Origin: Streptomyces zinciresistens K42
GTDB taxonomy: Bacteria; Actinomycetota; Actinomycetes; Streptomycetales; Streptomycetaceae
NCBI RefSeq assembly: GCF_000225525.1
Contig: NZ_AGBF01000038.1
Location: 1 to 47,412 of the forward strand
DNA: 47,412 bases
Direction of reading: 5' to 3'
The stretch's first letter is position 1. The number at the start of each line of letters is the position of its first letter. Of this stretch, positions 8,419 to 15,989 are shown piece after piece. Below the pieces are notes generated by a model. That model was not told the DNA's origin and did no database searches. It saw only the letters and a list, made by a program, of their open reading frames with translations. The translations under genes and the position numbers were made by a program.

Positions 8419-11400
8419 GCCTCGATCGGATTGCCCAGCCAGCGGGTGTCGTCGGGGACGCTCTCCGCGGCCATGACGAGCGAGGCGGGACCCAGGGTCG
8501 TACGGGCCCCGACGGTGCTGCCGGGCAGGACGATCCCGCCAGGACCCAGCGTGGCGCCCTCACGGAGGACCACAGTATCCGTCCGCAAGATCCGGTCGTG
8601 GAAGAGGTGCGTCTGCAGCACACAGCCCCGGTTCACCGTCACGGCGTCCTCCAGCCGCACCAGGTCCGCCTCCGGCAGCCAGTAGCTCTCCACCCACGCG
8701 CCCCGGCCGATCCGCGCGCCCAGCCCCCGCAGCCACAGCGTCATCAGCGGCGTACCCGGCACCGAGCCCGCCAGCCACGGCACCGCCAGCACCTCCACGA
8801 AGGTGTCGGCCAGCTCGTTGCGCCACACGAACGGCGACCACAGCGGATGCTCACCCCTGCGGTGCCGCCCCACCAGCAGCCACTTCGCGACGACCGACCC
8901 GGCCCCGGCCGCGGCACCCGCCGCCAGCAGCACCGGCCCCGCCAGCAGCGGCGCCCACGCGCCCAGCGCGCACAGCGCGGCCACGGTCAGCACCGCGAGC
9001 CCCGCCGAGCACAGCACCGGCACGATCCGGCACAGCTCCACCAGCCCCCGCGCCCACAGCAGCCGGGCCGGCGGATGGTACGTCCGGCTCTGGTCGCCGC
9101 CCGCCGCGGCACGCGGCAGCCGCACCGGCGGCAGCCCCAGGTACGAGGTCCCCTTCTTCGCCTTCTTCGGCGTCGCCGACAGCACCCCGACCAGCCCGCC
9201 GTCCGGCACGCTCCGCCCCGGCGCGGTCATCCCCGAGTTCCCCAGGAACGCCCGCCGCCCGATCTCGGCCCGGCCGATCCGCATCCAGCCCCCGCCGAGC
9301 TCGTACGGCGCGGTCAGCGTGTCGTCGGCCAGGAACGCGCCCTCGCCCACCGTGGTCAGACCCGGCAGCGCCAGCACGGTCGACACCTCCGCGCCCCGCC
9401 CGACCCGCATCCCCAGCAGCCGCAGCCACACCGGTGTCACCAGCCCCGCGTACAGCGGGAACAGCGTCTCGCGCGAGCGGTCCATCAGCTGCGTGACCGT
9501 CCACGCCTGCCACCCGGTCCGGCTGTGCGTCGGATACGTCCCCTCCCGCAGCCCCACGCTCAGCACCCGCACCCCCACCACGATCAGCAGCGCGTACGCC
9601 AGCCCGAACGCCAGCGTCGCCGGCACCAGCGCCCGCGCGGCCCCGGCCAGCGCGGCCTCCGGCGTGAAGAACACCCGGCCCACGAGGAACGCGGCCAGCC
9701 CCGCCGCCACCGGCAGCGCGCCCAGCGCGAACCCCGTGACGCCGTACATCACCCGCCAGTACGTCCCCCGGCGCGGCCGCTCACCGGGCCAGTTGCGCTT
9801 CGCCCTGCCCAGCTTCACCGCGGGCGCGCCCGCCCAGCGCTGCCCGGTCGGCACCTGCCCCGTCACCGCCGAACCCGGCGCCACCTCGGCCCGCTTGCCC
9901 ACCCGGGCCCCCGGGAAGAGCACACTGCGCGTCCCGACGACCGCGTGCGCCCCCACCTTCACCGCGCCGATCTCCAGCCGGTCCCCGTCCAGCCAGTACC
10001 CCGACAGATCCACCTCGGACTCCACCGCCGCCCCGCGCCCCAGCTTGAGCAGCCCGGTGACCGGCGGCAGCGAGTGCAGGTCCACGTCCTGCCCGACCTT
10101 CGCGCCCAGCGCCCGCGCGTACCGCTCCAGCCACGCCCCGGTCAGCGAGGCCGCCCCGCTGAACTCGGCCAGCCGCTCGGCCGTCCACAGCCGCAGATGC
10201 ACCCGGCCCCCGCGCGGGTACCGGCCCGGCCGCACCCCCCGCAGCAGCAGCCGCGCCCCGCCCGCGGCCAGCGCGAGCCGCCCCGGCGGGCTGAACAGGA
10301 CGACCGCCCCGGCCAGCACCAGCCACCACGGCGCCGTCGGCAGCCACCCGTAGGCGGGCAGCAGATTGCCGAGCGCGGCCAGCGCGAGAGTCCAGCGCAG
10401 CCCCAGCAGGCCGAACAGCGGCACGAGGAGCAGCGTCTGGGCCACCTGCGTCCGGCGCGGCACCGGCACGACCGTGCGCCGCGCCCCGTCGTCGTGCGCC
10501 GACGCCTCCAGCCGCCGGGCCAGCTTGCGCAGCACCGGCTGCTGGTAGACGTCCAGCACGGCGGCGGCCGGATAGCGCGTGCGCAGCCGGCTCGTGAGCT
10601 GCGCCGCGGCCAGGCTGCCGCCGCCGATCGCGAAGAAGTCGTCGGACGCGGCGGTCACGGGCACGCCCAGCACCTGCGTCCACTGCTCGGCGAGCCACGC
10701 CTCGGTGCCGTGGAGCCGCTGCGCCGGGCCGTCCTGCTCCAGGTCCGCCAGCGGCCAGGGCAGCGCGGCCCGGTCCACCTTGCCCGACGTACGCGTCGGC
10801 AGCTCCGCCACCGGCGCGAGCAGCGGCACCAGCGCCGCGGGCAGCGCCGCCCGCAGCCTCTCCACGGCCGCCGCCCGGTCCCAGCCCTCCTGGGTGACGA
10901 CGTACCCGACGAGCAGTTCGTTGCCGCCGCGCGCCGTGCGCACCGCGGCCGCCGCCCCGGCGACCCCGGGCAGCGCCTGGAGCGCCGCGTCCACCTCGCC
11001 CAGCTCGATCCGCCGCCCGCCCAGCTTGATCTGCTCGTCGGCCCGCCCGAGGAACACCAGCCCCTCGGGCTCGGCCCGCACCAGGTCACCGCTGCGGTAC
11101 GCCCGCTCCCAGCCCAGCGACGGCAGCGGCGCGTACTTCTCCGCGTCCTTCCCGGCGTCCAGGTACCGGGCCAGCCCGACCCCGCCGATCACCAGCTCCC
11201 CGCTGCCGCCCATCGGCACCGGCTCCCCGGCCCCGTCGACGACGGCCAGCTCCCAGCCGTCCAGCGGCAGCCCGATGCGCACCGGCTCCGCCCCGCTCAT
11301 CAGCGCCGCGCAGGCCACCACGGTCGCCTCGGTGGGCCCGTAGGTGTTCCAGACCTCGCGGCCCTCGGTGACCAGGCGCTGCGCCAGCTCCGGCGGGCAC

Positions 11401-12275
11401 GCCTCACCGCCGAAGATCAGCAGCCGTACGTCGTTGAGGGTCTCCGGCTCCCACAGCGCCGCCAGCGTGGGCACCGTGGACACCACGGTGATCTCCTGCT
11501 CGACCAGCCAGGGCCCCAGATCGGCACCGCTCCTGACCTGGGAGCGCGGCACCGGCACCAGGCAGGCGCCGTACCGCCAGGCCAGCCACATCTCCTCGCA
11601 GGACGCGTCGAACGCGACCGACAGCCCCGCCATCACCCGGTCCCCGGGCCCGATCGGCTCCTCGGTGAGGAACAGCGCGGCCTCGGCGTCCACGAAGGCG
11701 GCGGCGCCGCGGTGGGAGACGGCGACCCCCTTCGGCCGGCCGGTGGAGCCGGAGGTGAAGATGATCCACGCGTCGTGGTCGGCCCCGGGCCGCCCGGCGG
11801 GGCGCCCGGCCCCGCCGCCGCGCACGGCGATCTCGTGCCGGGCGCCGATCACCGCCCGTACCCCCGCCTCGCCGAACACCAGCTCGGCCCGCTCGTCGGG
11901 GTCCTCGGCGTCGACGGGGACGTAGGCGGCGCCTGCGGCGAGCACGGCGAGGATCGCCACGTACAGATCGTTGGTGCCGGAGGGGACCCGTACGCCCACC
12001 CGGTCGCCGAGCCCGACCCCCGAGGCCGCCAGCCGGCGCCGCAGCCGCTGCACCTCGACGGCCAGCTCGCGATAGGTGAGCACGGTGGTGCCGTCGTCCA
12101 GGGCGGGCTCCTGCGGGCAGGACCGCACGGACGCCTCGAAGATGTCCACGAGCGTGCGCGGCGAGGCCGCCGGACGTCCGGAGAAACGGGCCGTGTCCCC
12201 CAACCGCCGGTGGATCCCGTCGCCGAGCTCGTCGTCGAGCAGGCCGAGAGCGTCGCTCTCCTGTATGGCTGCCAT
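8406..12275 (-). CDS. Pls/PosA-type non-ribosomal peptide synthetase, epsilon-polylysine synthetase-like
   Basis: A 1,289-residue protein starting at the ATG at 12275, preceded by GAGGA. The adenylation domain spans about residues 60-510: FTSGSTGRPKG at 173-183, TYGPTE at 311-316 and TSGKVDR with catalytic Lys499. A carrier domain follows, with Ser554 in GGGSL. There is no ordinary condensation or thioesterase domain. The rest (about 600-1289) has six hydrophobic segments and three hexapeptide-repeat acyltransferase-like domains, the layout of epsilon-poly-L-lysine synthetase. The specificity residues, counted against GrsA (235-331 plus Lys517), read DAESIGTVVK, close to the lysine code. It probably makes a homopolymer of lysine or a related cationic amino acid at the membrane. 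Family is firm; substrate is inferred. Confidence 0.9.
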   Translation of the reverse strand: MAAIQESDALGLLDDELGDGIHRRLGDTARFSGRPAASPRTLVDIFEASVRSCPQEPALDDGTTVLTYRELAVEVQRLRRRLAASGVGLGDRVGVRVPSGTNDLYVAILAVLAAGAAYVPVDAEDPDERAELVFGEAGVRAVIGARHEIAVRGGGAGRPAGRPGADHDAWIIFTSGSTGRPKGVAVSHRGAAAFVDAEAALFLTEEPIGPGDRVMAGLSVAFDASCEEMWLAWRYGACLVPVPRSQVRSGADLGPWLVEQEITVVSTVPTLAALWEPETLNDVRLLIFGGEACPPELAQRLVTEGREVWNTYGPTEATVVACAALMSGAEPVRIGLPLDGWELAVVDGAGEPVPMGGSGELVIGGVGLARYLDAGKDAEKYAPLPSLGWERAYRSGDLVRAEPEGLVFLGRADEQIKLGGRRIELGEVDAALQALPGVAGAAAAVRTARGGNELLVGYVVTQEGWDRAAAVERLRAALPAALVPLLAPVAELPTRTSGKVDRAALPWPLADLEQDGPAQRLHGTEAWLAEQWTQVLGVPVTAASDDFFAIGGGSLAAAQLTSRLRTRYPAAAVLDVYQQPVLRKLARRLEASAHDDGARRTVVPVPRRTQVAQTLLLVPLFGLLGLRWTLALAALGNLLPAYGWLPTAPWWLVLAGAVVLFSPPGRLALAAGGARLLLRGVRPGRYPRGGRVHLRLWTAERLAEFSGAASLTGAWLERYARALGAKVGQDVDLHSLPPVTGLLKLGRGAAVESEVDLSGYWLDGDRLEIGAVKVGAHAVVGTRSVLFPGARVGKRAEVAPGSAVTGQVPTGQRWAGAPAVKLGRAKRNWPGERPRRGTYWRVMYGVTGFALGALPVAAGLAAFLVGRVFFTPEAALAGAARALVPATLAFGLAYALLIVVGVRVLSVGLREGTYPTHSRTGWQAWTVTQLMDRSRETLFPLYAGLVTPVWLRLLGMRVGRGAEVSTVLALPGLTTVGEGAFLADDTLTAPYELGGGWMRIGRAEIGRRAFLGNSGMTAPGRSVPDGGLVGVLSATPKKAKKGTSYLGLPPVRLPRAAAGGDQSRTYHPPARLLWARGLVELCRIVPVLCSAGLAVLTVAALCALGAWAPLLAGPVLLAAGAAAGAGSVVAKWLLVGRHRRGEHPLWSPFVWRNELADTFVEVLAVPWLAGSVPGTPLMTLWLRGLGARIGRGAWVESYWLPEADLVRLEDAVTVNRGCVLQTHLFHDRILRTDTVVLREGATLGPGGIVLPGSTVGARTTLGPASLVMAAESVPDDTRWLGNPIEAWRR

Positions 12276-12506
12276 CCGGTCCTCGCGTCTAGAGCCCGGA
12301 TGCCTCCGGGGCGCTGGCGGGCCCGCAGGTTTGCCTGGGGTTGTCCGGGTCCAGCTCCGTAACAAGCCGGAAATTTTAGTACGACGCTAGGTTCGCCCCC
12401 CGGTGACGGCCACCCGGGGCGGCCGTCCGAGGGGCGGGAAGGCACCGGGGGAGCGGCGCTGACCTGGCGATCTTCACGGCGGACGAGACTTCGCCCACAC
12501 ACGGCG

Positions 12507-12540
12507 AAAAGGGCCCCGACCTCACGGCCGGGGCCCTTTT
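12507..12540 (-). terminator. Rho-independent terminator of tRNA-Leu
   Basis: A perfect hairpin with arms AAAAGGGCCCCG and CGGGGCCCTTTT lies 7 bp past the tRNA 3' end. It has A and T tails on both sides and so can work in both directions. It separates the tRNA from the synthetase operon. Confidence 0.88.
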
Positions 12541-12546
12541 CCCGTC

Positions 12547-12634
12547 TGGTGTCCGAGGGGGGACTTGAACCCCCACGCCCGATAAAGGGCACTAGCACCT
12601 CAAGCTAGCGCGTCTGCCATTCCGCCACCCGGAC
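12547..12634 (-). tRNA. tRNA-Leu(GAG)
   Basis: An 88-nt class II tRNA on the minus strand. The acceptor stem GTCCGGG pairs with CTCGGAC, followed by discriminator A and an encoded CCA. The anticodon loop TTGAGGT, between CTAGC and GCTAG, gives anticodon GAG, reading leucine CUC/CUU. A long variable arm and the GGTTCAAGTCC T-loop are present. Its 3' end faces the synthetase operon. Confidence 0.97.
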
Positions 12635-12822
12635 CAGGTGTCTGCCGCGCGGGTCCTGCCCGCGGCGACAGGGAAACAGTACCAGGCTTTCCAGGGGCGC
12701 CCGATCACTCCTGTCGCGGCGTGAACAGGGTGTGACGTGCCGCTGCCGGTCTTGGGCGAGGCCGCGGGGAGGGGGAGGATGAGGGGGGAACCACCAGCAG
12801 CGACAGCGCGGGAGGAAGCAGC

Positions 12823-14148
12823 GTGAGCGAGACGGACACGGCCAGGGGCGTCACCGGCGAGGACGAGGTCGTGGACCTCTGCCGCGAGCTGATCCAGATC
12901 GACACCAGCAACTACGGCGACCACTCCGGCCCCGGTGAGCGCGCGGCCGCCGAGTACGTGGCCGCGAAGCTCGCGGAGGTCGGACTCGAACCGCGGATCT
13001 TCGAGTCGCGTCCGGGACGCGCCTCCACCGTGGCGCGGATCGAGGGGGAGGACCCGTCCCGGCCCGCGCTGCTGATCCACGGCCACACCGACGTGGTGCC
13101 GGCCAACGCCGCCGACTGGACCCACCACCCCTTCTCGGGCGAGATCGCCGACGGGTGCGTGTGGGGGCGCGGGGCCGTCGACATGAAGGACATGGACGCG
13201 ATGACCCTGGCGGTCGTCCGCGACCGGCTGCGCAGCGGGCGCCGGCCGCCGCGGGACATCGTGCTCGCGTTCCTCGCGGACGAGGAGGCGGGCGGCACGT
13301 TCGGCGCCCGGTTCCTCGTCGACGAGCACCCCGACCTCTTCGAGGGCGTCACCGAGGCGATCAGCGAGGTCGGCGGGTTCTCGTTCACGGTGAACGAGCA
13401 GCGGCGGCTCTATCTGATCCAGACGGCCGAGAAGGGCATGCACTGGATGAAGCTGACCGTGGCCGGCACGGCCGGGCACGGCTCGATGATCCACCGGGAC
13501 AACGCCATCACCGAGCTCTCCGAGGCCGTCGCCCGGCTGGGCCGGCACCGCTTCCCGGTGCGCGTCACCAAGACCACCCGCGCCTTCCTCGACGAACTCG
13601 GCGACGCCCTCGGCATCGCACTCGACCCGGAGGACATGGAGGGCACGCTCGCCCGGCTCGGCGGTATCGCCAAGCTCATCGGCGCCACCCTCAGCAACAC
13701 GGCCAACCCCACCCAGCTGAACGCCGGCTACAAGGTCAACGTCATCCCCGGCGAGGCCACCGCGCACGTCGACGGCCGCTTCCTGCCCGGGTACGAGGAG
13801 GAGTTCCTCGCCGACGTCGACCGCATCCTCGGTCCGCACGTGCGCCGCGAGGACGTGCACGCCGACAAGGCCGTCGAGACCGGGTTCGACGGGGCGCTGG
13901 TGGCGGCGATGCAGTCCGCGCTGGTGGCCGAGGACCCGGCCGCCAGGGCGATCCCGTACATGCTCTCCGGCGGCACCGACGCCAAGTCCTTCGACGACCT
14001 GGGCATCCGGGGCTTCGGCTTCGCCCCGCTGAGGCTGCCGCCGGAGCTGGACTTCGCCGGCATGTTCCACGGCGTGGACGAGCGGGTGCCGGTGGACGGC
14101 CTGAAGTTCGGGGTCCGGGTGCTCGACCGGTTCCTCGACGCGTCCTGA
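12823..14148 (+). CDS. M20-family metallopeptidase (ArgE/DapE/ACY1-like)
   Basis: A 441-residue di-zinc hydrolase starting at a GTG behind an excellent GGAGGA site. The metal-binding motifs run in order: LLIHGHTDVVPA, GRGAVDMKDMDA and LAFLADEEAGG with the catalytic Glu. A central dimerisation-type insert follows (KGMHWMKLTVAGTAGHGSM), and SGGTDAKSF supplies the late ligand region. It should hydrolyse an amide bond in a small substrate such as an acylated amino acid or dipeptide in the cytoplasm. The substrate is not predictable. It stands alone upstream of the chaplin genes. Confidence 0.9.
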   Translation: MSETDTARGVTGEDEVVDLCRELIQIDTSNYGDHSGPGERAAAEYVAAKLAEVGLEPRIFESRPGRASTVARIEGEDPSRPALLIHGHTDVVPANAADWTHHPFSGEIADGCVWGRGAVDMKDMDAMTLAVVRDRLRSGRRPPRDIVLAFLADEEAGGTFGARFLVDEHPDLFEGVTEAISEVGGFSFTVNEQRRLYLIQTAEKGMHWMKLTVAGTAGHGSMIHRDNAITELSEAVARLGRHRFPVRVTKTTRAFLDELGDALGIALDPEDMEGTLARLGGIAKLIGATLSNTANPTQLNAGYKVNVIPGEATAHVDGRFLPGYEEEFLADVDRILGPHVRREDVHADKAVETGFDGALVAAMQSALVAEDPAARAIPYMLSGGTDAKSFDDLGIRGFGFAPLRLPPELDFAGMFHGVDERVPVDGLKFGVRVLDRFLDAS

Positions 14149-14232
14149 TACGGCACGGAACGACCCGCTGAATCGACACTTCCGAATTCGCCCAGGCGTA
14201 CGGGACATGGCTGGAGAGGGTGAACGCACTCG

Positions 14233-14297
14233 TAGGGTCGTAGCCCTATTAATTCCTCCTCGTTACAGGTGATGCGATCAGCTACACGAGATCGCAT
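14233..14297 (+). promoter_or_regulatory. chpH promoter/leader with two inverted repeats
   Basis: The leader contains TAGGG-TCGTAG-CCCTA at 14233-14248. A perfect 8-bp stem ATGCGATC/GATCGCAT with a 10-nt loop lies at 14272-14297 and ends 8 nt before the AAGGAGG ribosome binding site. If transcribed, the second hairpin stands right in front of the translation start and could affect initiation or message stability. I could not identify a promoter for a developmental sigma factor with confidence. Confidence 0.45.
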
Positions 14298-14315
14298 TGC
14301 CAACAAGGAGGAACA

Positions 14316-14549
14316 ATGATCAAGAAGGTCGTCGCCGCTGCGGCTGCCACCGGTGGACTGGTTCTCGCGAGCGCGGGCCTGGCCGTCGCCGACTCGGGTG
14401 CCCAGGGTGCCGCGCTGGGTTCCCCGGGCGTCCTGTCCGGCAACGTCGTCCAGGTGCCGGTTCACGTCCCCGTGAACGTCTGCGGCAACACGGTCTCCGT
14501 GATCGGGCTGCTGAACCCCGCCTTCGGCAACACCTGCATCAACAAGTGA
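14316..14549 (+). CDS. chpH: Short chaplin ChpH
   Basis: A 77-residue secreted protein. A signal peptide ([14 protein letters not shown]...AVA) is followed by a single chaplin domain of about 50 residues. This has the [19 protein letters not shown] core and the two conserved cysteines, in NVCGNTVSV and near the C-terminus in GNTCINK. Short chaplins assemble into amyloid-like fibres on aerial hyphae and spores and lower surface tension. The start at 14316 follows AAGGAGG at ideal spacing. It sits directly upstream of a long chaplin, as in other streptomycetes. Confidence 0.97.
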   Translation: MIKKVVAAAAATGGLVLASAGLAVADSGAQGAALGSPGVLSGNVVQVPVHVPVNVCGNTVSVIGLLNPAFGNTCINK

Positions 14550-14584
14550 CGTTGTGTCTCGCCCCCTGAGCCGGGGCTGAGCCC

Positions 14585-14632
14585 GTCGGCCCCGGAGCGC
14601 GTGCCATGCGTTCCGGGGCCGACCGGCCTTTT
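14585..14632 (+). terminator. Terminator after chpH
   Basis: A hairpin with 12-bp arms GTCGGCCCCGGA and TCCGGGGCCGAC (14585-14596, 14612-14623), followed by a CTTTT tract. It separates chpH from chpC. Confidence 0.8.
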
Positions 14633-14662
14633 CGGGGCGCCGGTCGAACGGCCGGCGTCGTC

Positions 14663-14700
14663 TTTTCGGAACAAGGTCGAATTTTCGGAACAAGGTCGAA
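14663..14700 (+). repeat. 19-bp perfect direct repeat in chpC leader
   Basis: TTTTCGGAACAAGGTCGAA occurs twice back to back (14663-14681 and 14682-14700), ending 16 bp before the chpC start codon. The CGGAAC core resembles the -35 element of ECF-type sigma factors, but the spacing to a matching -10 does not fit a standard ECF promoter. It may be a duplicated regulator or sigma site, or a simple slippage duplication. Confidence 0.8.
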
Positions 14701-14716
14701 GGCAGGTAAGCAGCAC

Positions 14717-15583
14717 ATGCGACAGGTCACCCGCAAGGGCCTGATGACCGTGGCCGCCGCGACGGGCGTCCTCGCCGCCGCGAGCGGTGCCGCCCACGCC
14801 ACCGGTTCGGGTGCGCACGGCTCCACCTCGAACTCGCCCGGCGTGCTGTCGGGCAACACCGTGCAGGTGCCGGTGTACGCGCCGGTGAACGTCTGCGGCA
14901 ACACCGTGAACGTGGTCGGGTTGCTGAACCCGGCGAGCGGCAACAGCTGCTCCAACCGCGGCGGGTCCGGCGGTGGCCCGGGGGCGCAGGCGCACGGCGG
15001 TGCCAAGAACTCGCCCGGCGTCGGCTCGGGCAACACCGTGCAGGTACCGGTCAACGTCCCGGTCAACCTGTGCGGCAACACCGTGGACATCGTCGGTATC
15101 GGCAACCCCGCCACGGGCAACTCCTGCTCCAACGGCGGCGGCAAGGGAGGAAACCCGGGGCACCCTGGGAATCCGGGGAACCCTGGCAACCCGGGGAACC
15201 CCGGCAACCCTGGTAATCCGGGGAACCCTGGCAACCCGGGTAATCCGGGTAACCCCGGGAACCCGGGTAACCCCGGCAACCCTGGCAATCCGGGGAACCC
15301 GGGTAATCCTGGCAACCCCGGCAACCCCGGCAACCCCGGCAACCCCGGCAACCCCGGCAACCCCGGCAACCCTGGTAACCCGGGCAACCCCGGTACCCCC
15401 AGCAACCCGGGCACGCCGGGTGGCAACCAGCCGGGTACCGACCTCGTCACCCAGCCGAAGGGCGGGGCGCAGCTCGCCCAGACCGGAAGCGGCCTGCCCA
15501 TGGGCCTGGTCCTGCCGGCCGGCGCGGGCACGCTCATCGCGGGAGCGGTGCTCTACCGCAGGGCGCGCGCCTCTGCGTCCTAG
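14717..15583 (+). CDS. chpC: Long chaplin with collagen-like GNP repeats and sortase signal (ChpC-type)
   Basis: A 288-residue cell-wall-anchored protein: a signal peptide (ending near AAHA), two chaplin domains (about residues 35-75 and 95-135, each with the paired cysteines CGNTV and SGNSC or TGNSC), and a linker. The linker at residues 145-225 is 27 Gly-Asn/His-Pro triplets, then GTP-SNP-GTP. An LAQTG sortase motif, a hydrophobic helix and Arg-rich tail (YRRARAS) follow. Sortase E-type enzymes should attach it to peptidoglycan, where it anchors short chaplins. Two chaplin domains and the LAXTG signal identify the long class; the exact symbol rests on its position next to chpH. Confidence 0.93.
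   Translation: MRQVTRKGLMTVAAATGVLAAASGAAHATGSGAHGSTSNSPGVLSGNTVQVPVYAPVNVCGNTVNVVGLLNPASGNSCSNRGGSGGGPGAQAHGGAKNSPGVGSGNTVQVPVNVPVNLCGNTVDIVGIGNPATGNSCSNGGGKGGNPGHPGNPGNPGNPGNPGNPGNPGNPGNPGNPGNPGNPGNPGNPGNPGNPGNPGNPGNPGNPGNPGNPGNPGNPGNPGNPGTPSNPGTPGGNQPGTDLVTQPKGGAQLAQTGSGLPMGLVLPAGAGTLIAGAVLYRRARASAS
15149..15418 (+). repeat. 9-bp coding repeat, 27 GNP triplets
   Basis: Twenty-seven consecutive 9-bp units encode Gly-Asn-Pro, with one Gly-His-Pro at unit 2. They are followed by GTP, SNP and GTP units. Codons vary between units (ggg/ggc/ggt, aac/aat, ccc/ccg/cct) in the first half and become more uniform (ggcaacccc) at about 15313-15370, suggesting recent expansion there. Every unit starts with Gly, as in collagen-like repeats. 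Confidence 0.95.
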
Positions 15584-15641
15584 GGCGTGTCGAAAGTCCC
15601 ACCTGCCCTGCGGGCGGACGACGCTGCTTTCGAAACACGCC
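15584..15641. repeat. Long imperfect palindrome after chpC
   Basis: GGCGTGTCGAAAG at 15584-15596 is mirrored by CTTTCGAAACACGCC at 15627-15641 with a two-base bulge, enclosing 30 bp with a smaller GCCC/GGGC hairpin. It begins at the first base after the chpC stop. It can act as a terminator, but its size resembles a short intergenic palindromic element of the kind dispersed in Streptomyces genomes. Only a genome search would tell. Confidence 0.6.
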
Positions 15642-15692
15642 GTAGCGCCGCGACGACCTGGTGCCGCGGACGACCCCGGGCCCGGCGCGGAC

Positions 15693-15725
15693 GGAGCGGG
15701 CACCGCTGTGCGCGGTGCCCGCTCC
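15693..15725. terminator. Bidirectional hairpin terminator between chpC and DUF5703 gene
   Basis: A perfect 14-bp stem GGAGCGGGCACCGC/GCGGTGCCCGCTCC with a 5-nt loop. There is no T tract, which is usual for Streptomyces terminators. It lies 28 bp past the stop of the minus-strand DUF5703 gene and faces chpC from the other side. Confidence 0.75.
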
Positions 15726-15753
15726 GGCGTCGTCCGCTCCCGTTCGCCTCAGG

Positions 15754-15942
15754 TCACCAGGTGGCCCGGACCTGGCGGATGATCCGGCGGCGCAGCCGCA
15801 CCCTGCGGCTGCCGTCGCGCAGCAGGCTCAGGCGGTCCAACTCCCAGTGTCCGTACTCGGCATGGTCCGTCAGCAGGCGCGTGGCGTCCTTGCGGGAGAC
15901 CCCGCGCGGCACGTACACGTCGACAAATTCGTATTCCGGCAT
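15754..15942 (-). CDS. DUF5703 family small protein
   Basis: A 62-residue basic protein, starting MPEYEFVDVYVPRGVS and ending in the Arg-rich segment RRVRLRRRIIRQVRATW. It matches, from memory, the DUF5703 family that is highly conserved in streptomycetes and has no known function. It starts 47 bp from a divergent gene, with a -10-like AATAGAT just before its ATG on the minus strand. The message may therefore be leaderless. Confidence 0.88.
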   Translation of the reverse strand: MPEYEFVDVYVPRGVSRKDATRLLTDHAEYGHWELDRLSLLRDGSRRVRLRRRIIRQVRATW

Positions 15943-15989
15943 CGCATCTATTGTGCGGGCTGGGGCCCGGTACGGATAGCGTCTGCACT
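15943..15989. promoter_or_regulatory. Compact divergent promoter region, possibly leaderless both ways
   Basis: Only 47 bp separate two divergent start codons. On the plus strand TAGCGT at 15977-15982 is a -10-like hexamer 7 bp before the ATG at 15990. On the minus strand an AATAGAT sequence is close to the ATG at 15942. Neither gene has a Shine-Dalgarno sequence, which fits leaderless transcripts. Confidence 0.45.

Noticed and set aside
12366..12506. Attachment-site remnant or integrase trace between the tRNA and the synthetase gene
   Set aside because: No copy of the tRNA 3' end and no recombinase gene or fragment was found.
15149..15418. Regular repeats resembling a CRISPR array
   Set aside because: The units are 9 bp, in frame, without spacers, and encode Gly-Asn-Pro in a chaplin.
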